A stretch of 64,000 bases of DNA from Candidatus Omnitrophota bacterium (lineage in GTDB: Bacteria > Omnitrophota > Gorgyraeia > Zapsychrales > Zapsychraceae): contig JACKFL010000006.1 in NCBI GenBank assembly GCA_020632495.1, positions 310,001-374,000 on the forward strand, given 5' to 3'. The notes under the pieces were generated by a model. The model did not search any database. It saw only the letters and a list, made by a program, of their open reading frames with translations, and was not told where the DNA came from. Positions 26,602-33,929 of the stretch are shown here, piece by piece. Within the stretch, counting starts at the first letter, position 1. The number at the start of each line of letters is the position of its first letter. Both the position numbers and the translations under genes were made by a program.

Positions 26602-27849
26602 ATGGAATCCGGTGGCAAATTGATCATGTTCCTCAGCCGGCATTTTGAGGAGATCACCTATGCCTTGGCCGCGCTGTTGAGCCTTTTTTTGGGCATGTAT
26701 GTCATATATCAATTCAAGCGGCGGCCGCTGGGCGTGCAGGTGCGTTCGTACGTCGAGACCGCCATCGGCTCGACGCTCCTCTTCCTGTTGCTTTTCGGCA
26801 GCACCCTGATATTGGCCATTTATTGGGCTAACTACAAAAGCCCCTATATCCACTTCGACTTGTACGATTCCATCTCCCGGAATGCCAACTGGGTACGTGA
26901 GGACTTGACCATTTACCTGGTCAACGACAATGAGTTGATCGCCTTGTCATGTGACGGTAACCATCAGGAAGTAGTCTTTACCAGCGACGAGGAGCCCATC
27001 CGGCAGTTCGAGTTCTCGCCGCACGGCCGTTACATACTGGTTTCCACATATAAAAAGTTGTTCATGATCGATACCGAAGAGAAGAAAGACTGGCTGGTCG
27101 ATCAGGTCCAGTTGCCCGGTTCCGAGGAAGATCTGAAGGGATCGATCTCCGGGATCAGCTGGTCGCCCGCAGGGGACAGGTTCTCATATGAACTATCCCG
27201 TTGGTCGAATTTCGGGTCGCAGGCGAAGGTGTACATCTACGACATTAACGATCGCAGCAAGAAGTCGATTGACAGCCCTACCCGCCGGCTGGGTACGCTC
27301 TACTGGGACCTGGCCGGAGAGAATCTGTACTATCTCAAGCAGGCTTCAAGTGAACTTGAGGAAAGGCAATTGGTCTACAAGCTGAAGGTCTACCGCGTTG
27401 ACCTGAGCGATCTTAAGGTTCATTTCGTGGATGACATCATGATGGAAGAGGAAAACTTTTCTCCGATCCATTTGTCATTGCTGGGGATAAAGCTCTATGA
27501 GCCGGAGCACGGGTTGACCTTCGATCGTTTGGGGAATCAAACCGTGCTGAAATCCCGGCAGGGTTATCTGATCGGGATCGACCGGTACAATTATTTCTTC
27601 TACCAAGGCAAGTGGTTCCGCAGACGCCTGTTCCGGGTCAAACGTGACGTCGACACCAGCAAGAAACAGACGATGGTCAACGCCTATGGCGAACACGTGC
27701 TGCGTCAGATCCGGTGGACGCCGTCCGGACGCTATGTGGTGATGGACCATAGCTACTGGGGCATCCTCATTATGGACCCGCGGCGGCAGAAGGTGGCCCA
27801 GATTTATCCCTATGACGTCAATGTTTACGGCTGGTTTTCGGAAATTTAG
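26602..27849 (+). CDS. Membrane-anchored WD40/TolB-like beta-propeller protein
   Basis: The protein has 415 residues. Two hydrophobic helices near the N-terminus (about 18-37 and 55-75) precede a periplasmic-looking domain. That domain is made of beta-propeller repeats: IRQFEFSPHGRYILVSTYKKLFMIDT, ISGISWSPAGDRFSYELSRW, and RQIRWTPSGRYVVMDHSYWGILIMD. This is the PD40/TolB style, with the S-P-x-G-x-x signature. No enzyme motif is seen. It stands alone with its own promoter. Confidence 0.75.
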   Translation: MESGGKLIMFLSRHFEEITYALAALLSLFLGMYVIYQFKRRPLGVQVRSYVETAIGSTLLFLLLFGSTLILAIYWANYKSPYIHFDLYDSISRNANWVREDLTIYLVNDNELIALSCDGNHQEVVFTSDEEPIRQFEFSPHGRYILVSTYKKLFMIDTEEKKDWLVDQVQLPGSEEDLKGSISGISWSPAGDRFSYELSRWSNFGSQAKVYIYDINDRSKKSIDSPTRRLGTLYWDLAGENLYYLKQASSELEERQLVYKLKVYRVDLSDLKVHFVDDIMMEEENFSPIHLSLLGIKLYEPEHGLTFDRLGNQTVLKSRQGYLIGIDRYNYFFYQGKWFRRRLFRVKRDVDTSKKQTMVNAYGEHVLRQIRWTPSGRYVVMDHSYWGILIMDPRRQKVAQIYPYDVNVYGWFSEI

Positions 27850-27860
27850 TGTCAAAGATC

Positions 27861-27889
27861 TTGTGTTCGAATCCGAATGCGGCTAGAAT
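27861..27889 (+). promoter_or_regulatory. Putative promoter for the 27914 small gene
   Basis: TTGTGT (27861-27866) and TAGAAT (27884-27889) have a 17-base spacer. The same -10 hexamer, followed by AGG, occurs at 13549. Confidence 0.6.
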
Positions 27890-27913
27890 AGGCATAGTAT
27901 CCCTGACTGTCAA

Positions 27914-28096
27914 ATGACAAACGACACACCATTCGCATTTTCCAAGGAACAACTCAGCGGCATCATCGACAAGATTGCCTCCGACTCCAGTGTCGGCATA
28001 GACACACGGTTGACCCATGCGGTCATCATTGCCTACTTGCAGCGCATCGAGGCCCGCCTCGAACGCGTTGAGCAAAGCTTGAACCTTCAGGATTAG
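27914..28096 (+). CDS. Small protein of unknown function (60 residues)
   Basis: MTNDTPFAF leads into two amphipathic helices; the second (AYLQRIEARLERVEQSLNL) has coiled-coil character. It directly follows a clear promoter, and its composition fits a real soluble protein. No family is recognised. It could be a small regulator or an assembly subunit. Confidence 0.55.
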   Translation: MTNDTPFAFSKEQLSGIIDKIASDSSVGIDTRLTHAVIIAYLQRIEARLERVEQSLNLQD

Positions 28097-28224
28097 CAGA
28101 GACCACTTCGAATAAAACAACGCGCCTATTGAAGGAAGCGCATCCGGAAGCGAATGGCGTATGCCCGCCAGACGGTGCTGTGGCCGAGAGCATGGCTTCC
28201 GACGGCATCAAAAAGGAGATCAAT

Positions 28225-28812
28225 ATGAAAAACTCGTGGCTGATTTGGGTGTTTGTGGTTGGGATCGTTCTGACGATTTTGATAGCGTTTAATTATCAGG
28301 GCGCACAGGATACCGTTCCCCTCAGTGAGATCTTTCCGGAAACCGAGACGTATCCCTTGGAAATAGAATATGTCGACGAGCAGCCGGTCAGCGAGCCGCC
28401 TACAATCGCGCGTACGGCACCGACCGTCAGTCAGCCGGTGACGCAAATCGTCCGGACGCCGTCCGAGCCGCCGAGTCCGCCGGTGCCGGTCGCCGCCAAA
28501 GTCGTTGCGACACCGCCTAAACCTGCGCCTGCGGCCGTTCAAACTCCCGCGGCCGCCCAAACGACCGCGGCCAAGCCATACAAATACAGCATCCAGGTGG
28601 CGTCGTTCAAGGACAAAGATAAGGCACAGCAAAAGGTCGAAGAGCTGAACAAGAAGGACTACCAGGCCTTTCTCGTTTCCAAGGATATCCGCGACAAAGG
28701 CACTTGGCATCGTGTGTATGTGGGCAAATTTGATTCCAAATCCGAAGCCGACAGCTATCTGCCGAAGGTCAAAAAGAATTATTCATCCAGTTTTATCATC
28801 GCCACCAAATAA
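28225..28812 (+). CDS. SPOR-domain membrane protein
   Basis: The protein has 195 residues. A single N-terminal transmembrane helix (SWLIWVFVVGIVLTILIAF) is followed by a long Pro/Ala/Thr-rich periplasmic linker. A C-terminal SPOR domain follows (YKYSIQVASFKDKDKAQQKVEELNKKDYQAFLV, then WHRVYVGKFDSKSEAD). SPOR domains bind denuded peptidoglycan at division sites. I chose the ATG at 28225 because it has an AAAAGGAGA ribosome site and starts just before the membrane helix. The frame is open upstream to 28129, but that part lacks a good site. A strong terminator follows. Confidence 0.87.
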   Translation: MKNSWLIWVFVVGIVLTILIAFNYQGAQDTVPLSEIFPETETYPLEIEYVDEQPVSEPPTIARTAPTVSQPVTQIVRTPSEPPSPPVPVAAKVVATPPKPAPAAVQTPAAAQTTAAKPYKYSIQVASFKDKDKAQQKVEELNKKDYQAFLVSKDIRDKGTWHRVYVGKFDSKSEADSYLPKVKKNYSSSFIIATK

Positions 28813-28830
28813 ACTTAACGGAATGCGATT

Positions 28831-28877
28831 CCCCATGCGATCCCCGGAAACGGGGCCATGGGGATTTATACTTTTTT
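28831..28877 (+). terminator. Rho-independent terminator after the SPOR gene
   Basis: CCCCAT (28831-28836) pairs with ATGGGG (about 28858-28863). An inner stem CCCCG-GAAA-CGGGG forms between them. A run of six T ends near 28877. Confidence 0.85.
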
Positions 28878-28933
28878 GACCTTCAGGCCCGGGCCGAAAG
28901 GGACGCGCGGAGCCCCATCCGCAATGGGAGCCT

Positions 28934-30673
28934 ATGAACGCCAAACTCAGAAATATCGGTTCCGGTCTGTTGATCTTCCTGCTGGGCTGTTTGGTGTATG
29001 CCAATGGTTTGAACGTGCAGGGGTTCGAGTTCCGTGACGATGAGGTATTCTACAAAAAGAGTACCCAGGAAATGGTGGCGACCGGCCAGATCCTTTCGCC
29101 GAAGTACTTCGGTGAAGATCGGTTCCAGAAGCCCATCCTGTATTACTGGTTTATCCTCGCCGCCTACCGGCTATTCGGAGTGAGCTGGTTTGCCGCCCGC
29201 ATCACTTCGTGCCTGTTTGCCGCCGGGGCCTTGGTCCTGACCTGGTCGATCGCGAAATCTCTGTTTGACCGCCGCACAGGATACGTCAGTGTCTTCATCC
29301 TGATGACTATGCCGCTATTCTTTCGTCACGCCAAGAACGCCGTCCCGGACATGGCGCTTAATTTCTTTATCGTTTTAGCCTTATATCTGTTTATCCGTTT
29401 CGTTGAAGACGGTCACCGCTGGCGTTTCGCCGCCGGTTTCTTCCTTGCCTGCGGCACCGGATTTATGGTCAAGGGATTTGCCGCCTTGCTGTTTCCATAT
29501 CTAACAGTGATCCTGTATGCGGTCTGGGAACGGGATTGGAGCATCCTGCGGGATATGCGGTTCTTCCGCGGCACGCTGCTTTTTCTGGCCGTGGTCCTGC
29601 CGTGGTTTATTTTTATGACCGTTATCCACGGAAGCGAATATATCGAGTATATGTGGTTCAGGGAGACCACGGACCGCTTGCTGAAGGTGGAGGAAGGCCA
29701 TTTCGTGCTACGCAAGATCGGAGACTTTCTGCGACACTTCGGATTTTATGTCGCGGTCCTCTTCCAGCAGTATGCCCCGTGGTGTCTCGTTTCCGGTGGC
29801 GCCCTGGTGGCCGCATATGCCGGATGCCGGCGGGGAGGGGAACACCGGGAGCCTTACCGGTTTTTGGTGCTGTGGATTACGACGGTAATGGTCTTTTTCT
29901 CATTCATGTATTTTACGATCAGCCATTACATGCTGGTCTTATCCACACCGCTGGCCATTGCCACCGCCGCGTTCGTGCTGAGTCCCCAGCCCGGCACACG
30001 CTGGCTGGCTGTGCTGATGACATGGTTACGCCGGCATCTGCTTTTTGTGGCCTATTTTGGGTTGCTTACCGTCTATATATTCGTGCTGCTGTTTTTCGGC
30101 GGCGCCCCGCTCGTCCTGGCGGGGGCGGTCGCCGCGCTGGGCGTGACGGCCGGCATCCTGGGAATTCGCACTCCCGGTCCGGTCGCGCCGGTGGCCCTGC
30201 TGGCGGCCTTGCTGGCGGCGGTGATGTTCCAAACCCCGTATCTTTCCCAGTTGGGCCTGACGACCCACACGGCCTGGCGCAAGTTTGCCGGAGAAATTCA
30301 CCGGAGGGACCATCAACCCTATACGGTCGGAGTGGCCAGCCATGATCTCCATGAAAAGGAGCTGCAGATCTATTTTCCCGGTCAGCGTATCGGTAAATAT
30401 GCCAACGATAATGAGGAGTACACGGTCTATATGTTGCGCCAGCTCTTCGGCAATAAGCAAAGAGTCTATTGTCTGATGACGGAAAAAGACTATAATAAGT
30501 ACTTAAAAGACACCCGGGAACCGGTGGAGATCATCCGGCAGGATTATATGCTGCGCAAGAGACTGAATATTGACGGCGGATTCTTCATGGCCCTCTTGCG
30601 GTTGGACCGCCGGACGATTTTTCATTATTTCATGGAAAATGTGGTGTTGATCAAGAGGGAGCAAAGTGTCTGA
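28934..30673 (+). CDS. ArnT-like GT-C glycosyltransferase (PMT family)
   Basis: The protein has 579 residues with about twelve hydrophobic helices. The first loop carries the acidic motif FEFRDDEVFYKKSTQEM and then KPILYYWFILAAYRLFG, the ArnT/GT83 pattern. A soluble C-terminal domain of about 120 residues follows (HDLHEKELQIYFPGQRIGKYANDNEEYTVY). Such enzymes move a sugar from polyprenyl phosphate to lipid A or to another envelope acceptor. The following GT2 and LAB_N genes would supply the donor and lipid-side functions. It overlaps the GT2 gene by 8 bases. Confidence 0.88.
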   Translation: MNAKLRNIGSGLLIFLLGCLVYANGLNVQGFEFRDDEVFYKKSTQEMVATGQILSPKYFGEDRFQKPILYYWFILAAYRLFGVSWFAARITSCLFAAGALVLTWSIAKSLFDRRTGYVSVFILMTMPLFFRHAKNAVPDMALNFFIVLALYLFIRFVEDGHRWRFAAGFFLACGTGFMVKGFAALLFPYLTVILYAVWERDWSILRDMRFFRGTLLFLAVVLPWFIFMTVIHGSEYIEYMWFRETTDRLLKVEEGHFVLRKIGDFLRHFGFYVAVLFQQYAPWCLVSGGALVAAYAGCRRGGEHREPYRFLVLWITTVMVFFSFMYFTISHYMLVLSTPLAIATAAFVLSPQPGTRWLAVLMTWLRRHLLFVAYFGLLTVYIFVLLFFGGAPLVLAGAVAALGVTAGILGIRTPGPVAPVALLAALLAAVMFQTPYLSQLGLTTHTAWRKFAGEIHRRDHQPYTVGVASHDLHEKELQIYFPGQRIGKYANDNEEYTVYMLRQLFGNKQRVYCLMTEKDYNKYLKDTREPVEIIRQDYMLRKRLNIDGGFFMALLRLDRRTIFHYFMENVVLIKREQSV

Positions 30674-31391
30674 TCCGGAATCCCGGGAAAATCGCGTCAA
30701 AAAGGTCATTTGTTCGGTCATCTTCCCGGTTTATAATGAGGAAGAGTCTCTTGAGCCGCTGCTGGCCGAAGTACTCACCGTGATGTCCGGTCTGAACAAG
30801 CCCTACGAGATCATCTTTGTGGACGACTCCTCATCGGATGAATCCCCGGGAATTTTAAGCCGGTTCCGGGACGAGCTTCCGGAAATTATCCGCATCGTCA
30901 CCCTGCCGGAACGCAGCGGACAGACCAAGGCGCTAAGGGCCGGACTGGATAAGGCCCGCGGTGAAGTTGCCGTGACGCTGGACGCGGATCTGCAGAATGA
31001 TCCGGAGGATATCCCGGCGTTGTTACAGAAGCTGGAAGAAGGATTTGACTGTGTTTGCGGTTGGCGGCGAGACCGTCAGGATACGCTCGTGAAGGCGGCT
31101 TTATCCAAGCTGGGAAATATCCTGCAACGGATATTTACCCGGCTGACCATTCATGACGTTTCTTGTACCCTGCGGGCTTACCGGCAAGAGTGTATCGCGC
31201 GTATTCCGCTGAATTGGGAAGGGCAGCATCGGTTCATACCGTTGTGCCTGTCGCTTCAGGGATTTAAGGTGGGGGAGATTGAAAGTCACCACCGCGCGCG
31301 CCGGTTCGGTGCGACCAAATACAGTCACAAAAGGATTTTTCGGGTCGTGACCGATTTTTTCAGAATACTTAAAGCGGGAGGGAAGGCGTGA
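30666..31391 (+). CDS. GT2 family polyprenyl-phosphate sugar transferase (ArnC/DPM1-like)
   Basis: The protein has 241 residues and starts with GTG at 30666, overlapping the previous stop. The GT-A fold is clear: SVIFPVYNEEESLEPLLAEVL, IIFVDDSSSDES, the metal motif TLDADLQNDPEDIP, then RRFGATKYSHKRIFRV. It lacks the two C-terminal membrane helices of ArnC, so it resembles the short DPM1-like form. The predicted product is a polyprenyl-phosphate sugar used by the preceding GT-C enzyme. The end overlaps the next gene by 4 bases. Confidence 0.9.
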   Translation: MSDPESRENRVKKVICSVIFPVYNEEESLEPLLAEVLTVMSGLNKPYEIIFVDDSSSDESPGILSRFRDELPEIIRIVTLPERSGQTKALRAGLDKARGEVAVTLDADLQNDPEDIPALLQKLEEGFDCVCGWRRDRQDTLVKAALSKLGNILQRIFTRLTIHDVSCTLRAYRQECIARIPLNWEGQHRFIPLCLSLQGFKVGEIESHHRARRFGATKYSHKRIFRVVTDFFRILKAGGKA

Positions 31392-31714
31392 CGGGCGAGA
31401 TTTTTTGGGGAATGGAAATGAAGTACTGGGTGATTATCGGCTTTATCGGTCAGTTCACATTCGGGGCGAGATTTATCGTGCAATGGATATGTTCGGAATT
31501 CCGCCAGGAAAGTCACATTCCGGTGGCCTTCTGGTATCTGAGCATCGTGGGCGGGCTGATCCTGCTGATGTACGCGATTTCGCGACAGGATCCGGTTTTC
31601 ATCATGGGCCAATCGATGGGCGTGCTGATTTATGCCCGTAATTTACGGCTGATTTATAAGAAAAAACAGCGCCGGACCACCTTTAAACAATCGGTGGAGC
31701 TTTCCGGCACTTGA
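31388..31714 (+). CDS. LAB_N domain small membrane protein
   Basis: The protein has 108 residues and starts with GTG at 31388. Three hydrophobic helices are present. The sequence KYWVIIGFIGQFTFGARFIVQWICSEFRQESHIPVAFWYLSIVGGLILLMYA is a close match to the lipid-A-biosynthesis N-terminal (LAB_N) domain. Stand-alone LAB_N proteins commonly accompany ArnT-like and GT2 genes, as here. The role is unknown, possibly lipid transport or presentation. Confidence 0.88.
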   Translation: MTGEIFWGMEMKYWVIIGFIGQFTFGARFIVQWICSEFRQESHIPVAFWYLSIVGGLILLMYAISRQDPVFIMGQSMGVLIYARNLRLIYKKKQRRTTFKQSVELSGT

Positions 31715-31733
31715 TAGGCACCCGGCTTAGCGG

Positions 31734-31762
31734 TTGAATTTTATCCGGAAAGCCGATAGAAT
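31734..31762 (+). promoter_or_regulatory. Putative promoter for the CheY-CheX pair
   Basis: TTGAAT (31734-31739) and TAGAAT (31757-31762) have a 17-base spacer. The gene at 31799 has an AAAGAGGAG ribosome site. Confidence 0.65.
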
Positions 31763-31798
31763 TGAACAGGTTTAGCGATTAAGCAAAGAGGAGTATTC

Positions 31799-32176
31799 GT
31801 GAAGATACTTATTGTTGATGATTCCGTTATGGACCGGCGGTTGACAATCAATCTGCTCCGTAAGAACAACGTCACCAATGATATCCTGGAGGCGGTTGAC
31901 GGTGAGGAGGGATTGGAGGTCCTGAGTCAACATTATCAAGAGATATGTCTGATCCTGCTCGACTGGCAGATGCCGAAAATGGATGGGATCGAATTCATGA
32001 AAGGGGTGGTTAAGGTCCCCGAAGTCGCTTCAATCCCGATCGTGATGATCACCGCTTCCGGTTCCGATGACAGCAAACGGGAGGCGCGTGACGCGAATCC
32101 CAACCTGGCCGGCTATGTGGTCAAACCTTTCAAACCGGCTGAACTTCTGGAAACGATCCAACCTTACCTTAAGTAA
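31799..32176 (+). CDS. CheY-like single-domain response regulator
   Basis: The protein has 125 residues and starts with GTG. It is a receiver domain only, with acidic pocket residues Asp7 and Asp8, phosphoacceptor Asp55 (LLDWQMPKMDG), Thr85 (MITASGSD) and Lys109 (VVKPFKPAEL). All catalytic residues are present. No histidine kinase is nearby. The next gene is a CheX-like phosphatase, so the pair may set the phosphorylation state of this or other CheY proteins. Confidence 0.93.
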   Translation: MKILIVDDSVMDRRLTINLLRKNNVTNDILEAVDGEEGLEVLSQHYQEICLILLDWQMPKMDGIEFMKGVVKVPEVASIPIVMITASGSDDSKREARDANPNLAGYVVKPFKPAELLETIQPYLK

Positions 32177-32189
32177 ACGGTGTACCCGT

Positions 32190-32786
32190 ATGGTGCATAT
32201 ACCGCTTGACGACAACGATCAACTCGACGAACGCTATATCCAGGCGCTGATGCTGTCCCGCGTCATTAAGCGCATTCTCAAGAATCGCGCCGACATCGAG
32301 TTGTCCTCCAATCCCGTCTTTATCGAAAAACCCATCGCGGAATTCATGAATCGTCTGAAGGTCGACAGTATCGACAAGTTCAACGAAACGACCTATATTT
32401 CATCGATTAATTTCTACAAAGACCGTGCTTCACTCGACAAACACGAAGCCCTCGGCGCGTTGATCATTTATGTCGGTGCAAGTTATCTGGTGGAGCTGGT
32501 TATGAAACTTGACTATCCGGAGGTGGACGAGGATGATCCGGAGGCTATGCTGGATGCCATCGGAACATTCTGCAATCTGATTGCCGGCAACTTTAAGGCC
32601 GGCCTGACGCAGCTGGGATATATCGAGCTGGTCATGTCGCATTTCTCCGGATACGAAAACAAGGTGCTGCTCGGGGTCGACTTCTCACCCAATGAATCCC
32701 GCATGTATGAAATCGAATTCGAAATCCGCGGCGAGAAGCGGATCGTAGCCGAGTTCTCCATGGCTTCCATACCTCTGGAAACCTGA
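32190..32786 (+). CDS. CheX-like chemotaxis phosphatase
   Basis: The protein has 198 residues. The C-terminal 140 residues fit the CheX fold, with the helix E-x-x-N-type segment seen here as DAIGTFCNLIAGNFKAGL. The usual ExxN becomes D-x-x-G-T-F-C-N, so the catalytic acidic residue is uncertain. CheX dephosphorylates CheY-P. The ATG at 32190 is preferred over an open frame that begins inside the CheY gene. No flagellar or receptor genes are in the window. Confidence 0.72.
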   Translation: MVHIPLDDNDQLDERYIQALMLSRVIKRILKNRADIELSSNPVFIEKPIAEFMNRLKVDSIDKFNETTYISSINFYKDRASLDKHEALGALIIYVGASYLVELVMKLDYPEVDEDDPEAMLDAIGTFCNLIAGNFKAGLTQLGYIELVMSHFSGYENKVLLGVDFSPNESRMYEIEFEIRGEKRIVAEFSMASIPLET

Positions 32787-32860
32787 TTGTCGCCGGCCCG
32801 GCAGCCGAACCCTCGTGCATACCTGTTAGCCGAACGTTCCAATACCGAAAGGGATTACTT

Positions 32861-33493
32861 ATGAGCGGAAAAAGCAAACAATGGATCACCGTTGCCGTTG
32901 TCGTGGCCGTCGTGGCCGTCGTGGCGGGTGTTCGATTATACCTGAACAATCAGGCCGTCAACGGAGTCACCGGAAGGACAAAAGGAAATCCGCAGGCCAA
33001 GGTAAAGATCGTCGAGTTTATTGATTTTCAATGTCCGGCCTGCGCGCAGGGTGCGAAAATGCTGAACGCCCGCTTTAAGCAGTATCCGGAGCAGCTTCAT
33101 TTGGAAATGAAGTACTTCCCGCTCAAGATGCACGCGCATGCCTTTCTTAGTTCACGTTTTGCCGAGTGTGCCGCCCGTCAGCAGAAATTCTGGGAATATC
33201 ATGATCAGTTGATCTATAAACAACAGGATTGGAGCCAAATCGTGAATGCGTATCCGATGTTTCAGCAGATGGCCCAGGAGGTCGGTGTGGACATGGACCA
33301 ATTACACGGGTGCCTGAACGACACGCGCGTGGACAAGGTGATCAGTGAGCATCAGACCGAAGGGCGCAAACGCGGGGTCCGCAGTACACCGACGTACTAC
33401 GTCAACGGAGATATGGTCGTGGGAACGCGGGATTTGGAAAAGCGCATTAAGGAGTTGTTGGAAGAACCGGCCGACCAGGGAGACCAAAATTAA
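32861..33493 (+). CDS. DsbA-like membrane-anchored thioredoxin-fold protein
   Basis: The protein has 210 residues. An N-terminal hydrophobic anchor (ITVAVVVAVVAVVAGVRLYL) precedes a thioredoxin_4/DsbA domain with VEFIDFQCPACAQGAKML (Cys58, Cys61). The cis-proline loop VRSTPTYYVNGDMVVG lies near the C-terminus. It is predicted to be a periplasmic disulfide oxidase or isomerase. Its stop overlaps the MauE-like gene, a probable redox partner. Confidence 0.9.
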   Translation: MSGKSKQWITVAVVVAVVAVVAGVRLYLNNQAVNGVTGRTKGNPQAKVKIVEFIDFQCPACAQGAKMLNARFKQYPEQLHLEMKYFPLKMHAHAFLSSRFAECAARQQKFWEYHDQLIYKQQDWSQIVNAYPMFQQMAQEVGVDMDQLHGCLNDTRVDKVISEHQTEGRKRGVRSTPTYYVNGDMVVGTRDLEKRIKELLEEPADQGDQN

Positions 33494-33929
33494 TCCGTAT
33501 GTCATCATTCGATTAGTGATCGGGACGATATTTGTCGTCTCCGGGTTCGAGAAGGCGATCACCCCGTACCAGAACTTTCAGTACGTCATTCAGGCCTACC
33601 AGCTTTTTCCGGAATTTGCTGAACCGCTTATCGCCCAGATATTTCCCTGGATCGAACTACTTACCGGTATGTTTCTGATATTGGGTTTATGGATACGCTG
33701 GGCCCTGACCGCCTCGGGCTTGATGCTGATCGGCTTTTTGACGATTGTGGGCCAGGCATTGATCCGCGGATTGCCGATCGGTGAGTGCGGTTGTTTCGGG
33801 TCGTTGATCAGTCTGCCGCTCTATGGGGTTTTTACGATGGATACGATACTGATGACCGGCACGGTTCTGGCCTATAAGAACATGGCCAAGACGTCCCGGT
33901 GGGCGATCGACGGCCGGTCACATGAGTAG
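33489..33929 (+). CDS. MauE/DoxX-like integral membrane protein
   Basis: This encodes about 146 residues with four membrane helices, containing LVIGTIFVVSGFEKAITPYQNF and LPIGECGCFGSLI. The GECGCFG cysteine motif is typical of MauE-type proteins that sit next to thioredoxin-like partners. No ATG or TTG fits well. The best-placed start is ATT at 33489 behind AGGGAGA, and GTG at 33516 is an alternative. The frame is also open from an ATG at 33345, but that lies wholly inside the previous gene. Confidence 0.8.
   Translation: MNPYVIIRLVIGTIFVVSGFEKAITPYQNFQYVIQAYQLFPEFAEPLIAQIFPWIELLTGMFLILGLWIRWALTASGLMLIGFLTIVGQALIRGLPIGECGCFGSLISLPLYGVFTMDTILMTGTVLAYKNMAKTSRWAIDGRSHE

Noticed and set aside
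28097..28224. Riboswitch or small RNA before the SPOR gene
   Set aside because: Some short complementary stretches exist, but no known consensus or clear long-range pairing was found.
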